From assembly GCA_033764075.1 (NCBI GenBank), contig JANRJH010000035.1, positions 30,392-94,391 on the forward strand: 64,000 bases of DNA, read 5' to 3'. The notes below the pieces were generated by a model. The model was not told the origin of the DNA. It saw only the letters and a program-made list of their open reading frames with translations, and ran no database searches. This DNA comes from M3007 sp033764075. GTDB lineage: Bacteria; Bacteroidota; Bacteroidia; Chitinophagales; Saprospiraceae. Positions 1 through 7,200 of this stretch are shown here, piece after piece. A program made the translations under genes and the position numbers. How positions within the stretch are numbered: the stretch's first letter is position 1; each line of letters starts with the position of its first letter.

Positions 1-371
1 TGGTGAAGAAGCCCGCAGCGCACTTGGTCATAAAATACTTTTGAAACATCATCTGGAAAAAAGGTATAGAAATGATTACTACGCTTAAAAAAGTCTCTGA
101 ATGACTGCCAATTACGTCCTCTATAGCATTCATTGGTATCATCTATTCCGAACCAAAACTGGTTTAATGTTTCAATCAGTAAGCAATCCAATGCCATAAC
201 TGCAAAGCCGCTAAAGGTATTATTTTCAATCAATTTAACTTGATTTAAAAATCTGCCGCTAATTCTATCCTCAAAAATGTTTATTGCCGTTTTCCAATCA
301 TCCAAAGGTGAATTGATGTTTAGGCATATCGATTTCCAATTTTCACTTGAATATTTTGGACTTATCTTCAT
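1..371 (-). CDS. Hypothetical protein, partial (C-terminus beyond window)
   Basis: An uninterrupted minus-strand frame starts at the ATG at 369-371 and is still open at the window edge, giving about 123 residues. It begins MKISPKYSSENWKS and contains FAVMALDCLLIETLNQFW, with many aromatic residues and no obvious signal peptide or membrane span. I do not recognise the family. It is AT-rich like the CBASS genes upstream of it on the same strand, and is separated from them by about 118 bases that hold a large palindrome. It may be a defence accessory gene or an independent cassette gene; the sequence does not decide. The reading frame is clear, the function unknown. Confidence 0.6.
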   Translation of the reverse strand, partial: MKISPKYSSENWKSICLNINSPLDDWKTAINIFEDRISGRFLNQVKLIENNTFSGFAVMALDCLLIETLNQFWFGIDDTNECYRGRNWQSFRDFFKRSNHFYTFFPDDVSKVFYDQVRCGLLH

Positions 372-398
372 TATGCGGTTGTTTTTTATCCATTTATT

Positions 399-480
399 GC
401 CCAACGGTTGGATGTACGCCCGTGCCGCCGTGCGTTGGCTTTGAGCGTTGGCTTTCGGCGGCATGGACGTACATCCGTTG
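399..480. repeat. Large imperfect palindrome between CBASS effector and next gene
   Basis: The arm at about 403-430 is largely complementary to the arm at 456-480. The paired core includes GGATGTACG with CGTACATCC and GCCGCCG with CGGCGGC. The loop carries a direct duplication of GCGTTGGCTTT. On the minus strand, downstream of the effector stop codon, the distal end reads GTTGGGC, which fits the integron attC core GTTRRRY. The opposite end (GCAGAAC) fits RYYYAAC only partly. It could be an attC-like cassette site, a REP-like element or a terminator. Confidence 0.55.
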
Positions 481-489
481 TTCTGCGTT

Positions 490-1359
490 TTATGTTATTC
501 GAGCCTTAATTAACCGTATTGCTTCATCTGCAACTCCTTCGGTTTTTTTTCTGTGCATAGAATAAAACCAATTTGGAACTTTATGCGGGTTCAATCTTTG
601 GATGAAAAATAGGTCTTGAATTTGACGAAGTAAATTTTCACTTGGCGGGTCTTTTTTAGCGATATGGTTTTCAATAAACTTGTTAATTGACTTGCTTATG
701 TCTTTATATCTTTCTATTATTTCTTTTTGATTTTTAATTGTTGTAATGCAATAAACTAAAAATGGTAGTGAAGGTGCAATCCAAACAGAAAAATCAAAAA
801 TGCCCGTATTTTTATAGATAGAAATCGCTATCGAGCCACCATAGTACACAATTAAACAAAAAACAAGAAAATTATTGTATTTATCTCGCAATGAACTGCC
901 CCAAATGATATTCGTTTTGTAGTGCAAAAGTACTGCAATTAAATGTTCAATACTATTATCGACTTCTTTTGAGTACCAATCTTTCAAATCTTCTTTTTTG
1001 TACTCTCTACTCAATTCGATAATTTTAGTCACCTCAATTTTATCCATTACAAGTACCTTATTCCATGGCAACTTAAATAGTTCCACATCAAATTGCTCTT
1101 GTATTGTTGCGCCTAATTTAGTAATTTCTTTCCTTGCTATTTCAGAAAAGATTGCAATCCCTGTCCAAAATACTCCAATAACTGAAAGATAATTTGCGTA
1201 ATTTAGGTTATTTAGAATTAGAATCGGGGGTATAATAGCAATGAGAATACTTATCAAATCAACAATTTGATAATTCTTTGCTTTGTCATAAGCAATCCTT
1301 TGTGCTTTTAACAACTTTAAGGATGTTTCAGAATTTTGTTCAGCAAGTATATTATTCAT
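490..1359 (-). CDS. S-4TM family putative pore-forming CBASS effector
   Basis: This 289-residue protein has four hydrophobic spans, at about residues 32-50, 57-74, 163-181 and 190-208. Between spans two and three lies a charged helical region, and the cytoplasmic tail carries QDLFFIQR followed by WFYSMHR. This matches the S-4TM (SMODS-associated four-TM) family, which is predicted to act at the membrane when a CD-NTase makes its nucleotide signal and so to kill or arrest the infected cell. It starts 9 bases after the CD-NTase stop codon on the same strand, so the two are almost certainly one transcript. The coding region is AT-rich compared with most of the window, suggesting transfer. No SAVED, NUDIX or other ligand-binding domain is visible, so ligand sensing is presumably within this protein. 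Confidence 0.8.
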   Translation of the reverse strand: MNNILAEQNSETSLKLLKAQRIAYDKAKNYQIVDLISILIAIIPPILILNNLNYANYLSVIGVFWTGIAIFSEIARKEITKLGATIQEQFDVELFKLPWNKVLVMDKIEVTKIIELSREYKKEDLKDWYSKEVDNSIEHLIAVLLHYKTNIIWGSSLRDKYNNFLVFCLIVYYGGSIAISIYKNTGIFDFSVWIAPSLPFLVYCITTIKNQKEIIERYKDISKSINKFIENHIAKKDPPSENLLRQIQDLFFIQRLNPHKVPNWFYSMHRKKTEGVADEAIRLIKARIT

Positions 1360-1368
1360 TTGGAGAAG

Positions 1369-2238
1369 TTAAGAATATTTGGGAAAATTATAATTGTAGA
1401 GTAAATTCCACCAATCAAAAGCACCGGTAATCTTTTTGTTTGTTTCTGCTTCGTTGGCTTTCTCTGCTCTCGAAAGGGCTGTTTTCAATTTGGACAAGGT
1501 ATCTAACCTTTTAGCATCTGTAGAGCATGGATAGATATAGCCCGAAATCCCTGTTGGGTCAATTACCGCTGGCAAATCATTATCAACCAAGTACTTAAAA
1601 ATATTTCTAATGTCAATTGCATAAACGATGCTTGATTCACCCGCTGCATATTTACTTACTCTTATTTCAAGGTAGAAAGATGAAATTGGGACATTATTGT
1701 AATATTTCCACGCTTTCAAAAACCTGATTAATGGTTTAACCTTTTTCCCTAATTTATCATTTACGGCGCTGACGTAAGTGTTATGTGCAAGAGGACTTGC
1801 GTGCATCCAACCACCATTTCTGTCTGGAATTTCATAAACTTTATAACCATTAGATATTTTCACGTAGTCCGCAGGAACAATTTCTGTATTTTCTGCTCCG
1901 CCTGACCCAAAAGGGCACACGACTGCTGGACTATCTACATAAATTCCTGTTTTTGGAAATCGGGTTTCAAGTGCTGCTCGTATTTCTGCAAGTGAGGATG
2001 CCGAATTTGTTTTTAATTTTTCGGATGGTATCACTGCAAAATAATCGGTATCGCTAAATCCACTAATTCCCGTTGCATTTCCAGTTGAACCAGTTCTTAC
2101 AAAATCTGTCATTCCGAAATTACTCACTAAACACGATTTTATCGAAGTACGGTGCTTCTTAACTGCTTCTGTTTCTGTCGTGTATGGGGTTAGTCGTGTA
2201 TGAAAAACCCCAAATGCTTCTTCTATTGTTTTGGGCAT
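1369..2238 (-). CDS. CD-NTase (cGAS/DncV-like nucleotidyltransferase, SMODS)
   Basis: This 289-residue protein is a predicted synthase of cyclic or linear oligonucleotide second messengers in CBASS antiphage defence. The polymerase-beta-like active site is visible: GS at residues 50-51, the metal-binding pair D63-x-D65 in GFSDTDYF, and a third acidic residue, probably E119, in EIVPA. The C-terminal half has the helical features of the SMODS/OAS-like fold (KPLIRFLKAWKYYN). It is the first gene of a two-gene unit with the S-4TM effector, a minimal type I arrangement without Cap2/Cap3 (E1/E2/JAB) genes. The upstream region is AT-rich and followed further out by a perfect 18-bp inverted repeat. 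The nucleotide product cannot be read from the sequence. Confidence 0.85.
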   Translation of the reverse strand: MPKTIEEAFGVFHTRLTPYTTETEAVKKHRTSIKSCLVSNFGMTDFVRTGSTGNATGISGFSDTDYFAVIPSEKLKTNSASSLAEIRAALETRFPKTGIYVDSPAVVCPFGSGGAENTEIVPADYVKISNGYKVYEIPDRNGGWMHASPLAHNTYVSAVNDKLGKKVKPLIRFLKAWKYYNNVPISSFYLEIRVSKYAAGESSIVYAIDIRNIFKYLVDNDLPAVIDPTGISGYIYPCSTDAKRLDTLSKLKTALSRAEKANEAETNKKITGAFDWWNLLYNYNFPKYS

Positions 2239-2280
2239 ATTATTGTATATTTTTTTCTTTATTGATTACGCAGAACTACT

Positions 2281-2388
2281 GTTTTCCCGCAACTAACGAC
2301 TAACCAAAAACCCGCATTGCGTATAACCACCCATAAAAGCACTTATCCCGCATTGCGCGTTTTACTTATCCGTTAGTTGCGGGAAAAC
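2281..2388. repeat. Palindrome with perfect 18-bp arms upstream of CD-NTase
   Basis: GTTTTCCCGCAACTAACG at 2281-2298 is the exact reverse complement of 2371-2388. The 72-base interior contains two copies of CCCGCATTGCG. It lies about 40 bases outside the CD-NTase start. The sequence ACGCAGAACTAC at 2268-2279 next to it matches, inverted and at 11 of 12 positions, the sequence at 477-488 next to the other palindrome. Confidence 0.7.
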
Positions 2389-2789
2389 CACCAATGTTAG
2401 CAGCTACCCCATTTACCAGTAAGTTCAAATTCAAACACGCTCCGCGTTTCATAAGTGGGCATCTCTCCCCCCTTACGGACCACCAATTCACCCCACAAAC
2501 ATACCCCCTCCACCACCACATCACCAAAAAATCCCAAAAAAATTTAAAGCAAAATTTCACCCACCACCCAAAATTTTATTCCAAGGATTCTGCCCAAAAT
2601 ACACCCTCCGCCACCACCAACGATCACCCTGAACCGCCCACCACCACCACCACAAAACATTCCCGTACCCACCCCCCGCTACCGCCCCAACCCACCCAAG
2701 AAAATTCCGCCCCCTACCAACCCTACGCCACAAAGGTTAAATTTCCAAAAAATTTGTCGCCCACCGCCCACCCGCACCCCCACAACGGT
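2389..2789. other. Non-coding, C/A-rich, G-poor stretch at the accessory/core junction
   Basis: About 400 bases with no supportable gene. From about 2460 to 2790 the plus strand is dominated by C and A (runs such as CCACCACCACCACCACAAAAC) with hardly any G. The plus-strand frame across it would encode a Pro/Thr/His-rich low-complexity product unlike any known protein. It contains two similar words, GGTTAAATTTCC and GGTTAAATTTGC; the second provides the promoter for the next gene. It may be decayed sequence or a junction scar. Confidence 0.5.
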
Positions 2790-2797
2790 TAAATTTG
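2790..2797 (+). promoter_or_regulatory. Bacteroidota -7 element TAAATTTG for the PorP/SprF gene
   Basis: TAAATTTG fits TAnnTTTG. It lies about 88 bases before the ATG of the PorP/SprF gene, predicting a leader of about 80 bases. Confidence 0.5.
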
Positions 2798-2884
2798 CGT
2801 TACAGTGTTTTCAGGGCGTGGAATGAAGCAGTCTGCCGCGTCCGCCTTTAATCCGGTTTTTTCAAACTATTCCGCTTTCGACCG

Positions 2885-3967
2885 ATGCATAATCTTTACT
2901 TCCTGTGCGTCTTCGCGCTGTTGCCGACGACGTGGCTCTCCGGGCAATCCGCCTCCTTTGCCCAATTCTACGCCCACCGCCCCTCCCTCAACCCCGCCTA
3001 CGTGTCGGCGACCGCCGGCCTGGAGTGCAGCGCCGGGTTCCGCCGCCAGTGGGGACAAATTCAGGACGGCCTCCAAACCTCCTTTGCCGCCGTTTCGCTG
3101 CGCACCTGCGCCCTGCCGCTGGGCTTCGGGGTGTACGCCAGCGATGTCCGCGAATCCTTTTTCAACTACCGCCAGCAAGAGGCCGGGGTGCAGCTCGGCG
3201 GCTTCATCGGCGCGCCCAAACGCTGGTCGCTGCACGGCGCCTTGCAGGCCGGGGTGGGGCAGCAGCGGGTCGACTACGACCAGCTGGTGTTTTCGGGTCA
3301 GCTCGACCCCGTTTTCGGCATCCAGGGCGCTGCCGATCCGTTTTGGCAGCAGGACGGCAGCCGCATGCAGAGTTTCGACCTGGGCGGGGGACTGGTGTTC
3401 CGCAGCAGCGCCCGCCTCGGCCGCCGCGAATGGCCCTGGAGCGCCGGCGCCGCCGTGCACCACGCGGGCGGCAGCCGGAACGTGGGCTTTGAAAACCCCG
3501 ACTACCGCCGGCCACCGCGCATCACCACCCACTTCGCCGCTACGGCGCCCGTATCCGGACAGTACATGCGCCAATCGGTGCTGTACCTCCACCTGCTGGG
3601 TCGCCTCGAATGGGAGTCGGCCCTGCAGCGCAGCACCGCAGGCGTGATCGCCCAGTACGAGGGCGCCCACCTGGGCCTGCTGTATCAGTACAACCAGGGC
3701 CCGCTCAACCTGGGCAACACCAACGCGCTCACCCTCACCCTCGGCCTCGATTTCAAGCTGGGCGACGCCGATTGCACCCTGCAGTACGGATTCGACGGCG
3801 CCCTCAGCGGGCTCGACCACACCGCCTCCGGCGGCGCGCACGAGCTCATGCTCAATTTTCGGTTCGACAAGGCTTGTATCTTCTCCGGCCTGGGCTCCAA
3901 CGCCAGGAGCCGGGGGCGCACCAGTTGCTTCAAGTTTGCGGGGAAGGGGTATCGGGGGTTTTACTGA
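2885..3967 (+). CDS. PorP/SprF family type IX secretion outer-membrane protein
   Basis: This 360-residue protein has an N-terminal signal peptide (MHNLYFLCVFALLPTTWLSG) followed by FAQFYAHRPSLNPAYVSATAG. That segment is the hallmark opening of PorP/SprF proteins (sequence YxxNPAxxGS-like after the signal). Alternating aromatic/glycine beta strands continue to the C-terminus, consistent with an outer-membrane beta-barrel. Family members assist surface anchoring or export of partner adhesins, such as SprB with SprF. The next gene downstream on the same strand is a large PKD surface protein with a type B sorting domain, so the two are likely partners. The terminal 30 residues are unusually rich in Ser/Arg/Gly. 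The start is the ATG preceding the signal peptide. Confidence 0.8.
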   Translation: MHNLYFLCVFALLPTTWLSGQSASFAQFYAHRPSLNPAYVSATAGLECSAGFRRQWGQIQDGLQTSFAAVSLRTCALPLGFGVYASDVRESFFNYRQQEAGVQLGGFIGAPKRWSLHGALQAGVGQQRVDYDQLVFSGQLDPVFGIQGAADPFWQQDGSRMQSFDLGGGLVFRSSARLGRREWPWSAGAAVHHAGGSRNVGFENPDYRRPPRITTHFAATAPVSGQYMRQSVLYLHLLGRLEWESALQRSTAGVIAQYEGAHLGLLYQYNQGPLNLGNTNALTLTLGLDFKLGDADCTLQYGFDGALSGLDHTASGGAHELMLNFRFDKACIFSGLGSNARSRGRTSCFKFAGKGYRGFY

Positions 3968-3974
3968 GCCCTAA

Positions 3975-4101
3975 AACTTGTACATTGAAAATTGAACATT
4001 GTACATTGAACATTAAAAAACTTAAAAATTAAAAATTTATAATATTTAAGTTTTAAATGAAAATGTTCAATGTCCAATGTTCAATTTTCAATGTACAAGT
4101 T
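3975..4101. repeat. 40-bp-arm hairpin built from CATTGAA/TTCAATG words
   Basis: The arm at 3975-4014 and its inverted copy at 4062-4101 match at 39 of 40 positions. Each arm is itself made of variants of ACATTGAA. The interior is A/T-rich and partly self-complementary (CTTAAAAATT ... ATTTAAG). It sits immediately after the PorP/SprF stop codon, where it could act as a transcription terminator. Confidence 0.8.
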
Positions 4102-4206
4102 ACGGCGGAGTGAGGGGCCAAACAAATGGACTTGTCATGAACACTGTTGGCGTTTTTCGCCTGATCGCTCACTCCGCCGTTTGTTGTTGGCGAGGACGCC
4201 AACAAC
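4102..4206. repeat. Two further palindromes upstream of the PKD gene
   Basis: ACGGCGGAGTGAG at 4102-4114 pairs perfectly with 4168-4180. GTTGTTGGCG at 4183-4192 pairs perfectly with CGCCAACAAC at 4197-4206 over a 4-base loop. With the preceding hairpin, almost the whole 275-base gap between the PorP/SprF and PKD genes is palindromic. Confidence 0.7.
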
Positions 4207-4242
4207 GGCACAAAACACCGTGAATACAACATACCAAAAATC

Positions 4243-7200
4243 ATGCACACCTTAATCTCTACCTTCATCCCAGGGGCCTTCCTGGCCCTCACCCTCGCCG
4301 CCCAAACCCTCCACGCCCAATGCGGCAACCCCACCTGGGTGCTCAACAACGATTGCGGCGACATCCAGGCGTTCGGCGGCCTGGCGCCCAACCAGCCCAC
4401 CATTTTTTGCGCCGGCCAGATCGTGAACGTGGAGAACAACTCCAGTCCAGCCGGCGAGATTACGGCGACATACATCGACTGGGACGACGGCATCTGCGAG
4501 TCCTTTCCCGGCATGCCGGCCAACCTCTCGCACGTGTACACCTTCCCCACCGATACCTGCTACAACGGCGGGCTCATCACCTTCACCGTGCGCATGGGGG
4601 TGGAGAAAAGCTGCGGCACGGGCAACAGCTTCAACTTCATCACCTTCCCCGTGGCCGTGCGCTTCAAGCCGCTGGTGATCATCACCGCTTCCGACTCGAG
4701 TGCCTGCACGGGCTCGGAAATTTCGTTTTCGAGCGCGGTGTGCGCCAACGGGGTGGTGGCCTACCAGTGGGTGATCGGGGGCGACACGATCACCAGTCCG
4801 GACGTGCCGGGCTACATTTTCGACAACCCCGGCATGTACAACGTCGCGCTCACGGTCACCAACGCCTGCGGCCAGGGCGGTACGGCCATCAGCATTACGA
4901 GCGCCGGTCCGGCGGAAGCGGTCGCCGCCGCCTCGGCGAACAACGTGTGCGCCCCGGACACCGTATTTTTCTCCAACAGCTCGGTGAATGCCGCCGGCCA
5001 AAGCTGGACGATCACGCCCGGCACGGGCTGGGCGTTTGTGAACGGCACCGACAGCCTGTCGGCCGAGCCGGCCGTGGCGTTCAGCGCCCCCGGCGATTAC
5101 GTGGTGCGCCTCACCGTGGACGGCTGCGGGAACCCCGAATGGCAGGAAACCATCACCGTGCTGGCGCCGCCCAGCCTGAGCATTCCCGCCATACCGGACG
5201 GGTGCGACCGGCAGCCTTACGTGTACGTGCCCCAGGCCACCATCGGCGGCACAGCGCCCGACGTTGCCTGGACTTTCGAGGGCGGCAGCCCCGCCACCGG
5301 CACGGGCCCCAACCCCGGCGCCGTTGCGTTCAGCGGCATCGGCCAGTACGTCGTGTCGGCCACGGTCACCGTGGCGGGCTGCGGCGCGGTCACCCAATCG
5401 GACACGTTTTTGATCACCGGCCTGCCGACGATCAGCCTGCAGCCGGTGGCCGACTTGTGCAACAGCGACCCGCCGCTGCAACTCGTGGCTACGCCGGCGG
5501 GCAACGGCTGGTCGGGCCCCGGGGTGAGCGCGGGCGGACTGTTCAGCCCGGGCAGCCTGCCGGACAGCCTCCTCAACCGGCCCATCTCCCTGTTTTTTCA
5601 AACCGGCACGGGCGACTGTCTGGTGCGCGACACCCTAGTAGTGCAGGTGAACGGCCAGGTGGTGCTGGCCGGGCCGGATCTGTCGCTCTGCCTCGACGCC
5701 CCTGCGGCGAACCTCGCGGGCGCGCCGGCCGGCGGCAGCTGGTCGGGCAACGGCGTGACGGCGGCGGGTGTTTTTAACCCCGTGGCGGCCGGCGCGGGAC
5801 TGCACGGGCTGGTGTACGCCGTGCAGCGCGGCGCCTGCGTGAGCACCGACACGGTGGCGGCGCAGGTGTATGCCCTGCCGACGGTGGCGCTCGACAGCCT
5901 GCCCGCCGTCTGCCGGGGCACAGCCATCGACTTCAGCGCAACGTACAGCAGCACCGGCGCGAGCCTGTGCCGCTGGGATTTCGGCGACGGCAGCACGTCC
6001 GACACCTGCTCGGCCGTGCACACGTACCCGGCCACCGGCGTCTACCTGGTGCGCCTGACGGTTGAAAACGCCGCCGGCTGCCGCGACACGGCCACCGGCA
6101 GCGTGGTGGTGATGCCCGGGCCCACGGCCGCTTTTGTGACCGACCGGACCGAGGGTTGTGCCGACCTGACCGTGCAGATCAACAACCAGATCGGTTCGTA
6201 CGGGGCCCTGTACATCTGGGATTTTGGGCAGGGGACGCTGGACACCGCGGAGCAGCCGGACCCCGTGGTGTTCGGCACAGGCTGGTACGATACCACCTAC
6301 ACCATCGTGCTGAGGGCCGTGAACCAGTGCGGCGCCGCCACCCAGTCGCAGGTGATCACCGTGCATCCCCTGCCGCAGGCCAACTTCGGCGCCAATTTCA
6401 GCAACGGCTGCTCGCCCCTGGAGGTCCATTTCAACAGCACCACGGTCGGGCAGCCCGACTTTTTCAGCTGGTTCATCAACGGCGTCCCGGCAGGCACGGA
6501 CAGCCAGCTGCCCCAACAGGTTTTTTACGCCAACAACCAGGATTCTACCCACTACATCACGCTGGTGGCCGGCAACGAATGCGGGACGGACACCATCACC
6601 CAGTCCATACTGGTGAAAACAAACACGGTAAGGGCCTTTTTCAACACCGACACCCTGAGCGGCTGCCGGCCCCTGCCTGTGCGCCTGACCGATTACAGCA
6701 CCCCGGGCGCCACCGTGCACTGGGACCTGGGCGACGGCAACCTGGCCACCGGCGACACCGTGCTGCATGTGTACGACCAGCCGGGGCAGTACACCATTCG
6801 GGCGTTCGCCGGCAACGGCTGTGGCGCCGACACCACGGCGGTGGCGGTCACGGTGCTGCCCAGCCCCGAGGTGTCGTTCGCGCACACCGCTTTTGGCTGC
6901 CAGGGCGATACGCTGTGGCTTCAGAACACGTCGCCGGACCTGGCGGGCAGCGTCTGGCACTTCGGAGACGGCGCCTCGGACTCGACGCGCACCTCGCCGG
7001 GACACGTGTACGCCGATACCGGCATGTACACCATTACGCTGACGGGCGTCTCGGCTACCTACGGCTGCACCGCCAGCACCAGCAAGACAATCGAGGTGAA
7101 ACCCCTGCCCGCGCCGTCGGCCTTCGTGCTGGACAGCTTCGGCTGTCAGCCCTTCACCTTCCGGGCGGTGAACACGAGCAACGGCACGGGCTTTTACGTG

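Noticed and set aside
399..480. Firm call of an integron attC site
   Set aside because: Only one end fits the core consensus, the partner end is degenerate, and no integrase is visible; kept as a hypothesis only.
2394..2792. Open frame of 132 codons in the C/A-rich stretch
   Set aside because: The product is a low-complexity Pro/Thr/His-rich string with no start context and simply follows from the skewed base composition.
2867..3841. Long minus-strand frame opposite the PorP/SprF gene
   Set aside because: High GC lowers stop-codon frequency in antisense frames. The product is Ala/Gly/Val-rich without family motifs, while the plus strand encodes a recognisable protein.
4252..7005. Long antisense and shifted frames over the PKD gene
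   Set aside because: They are shadows of a GC-rich gene. The PKD and sorting-domain motifs are only in the 4243-8409 frame.
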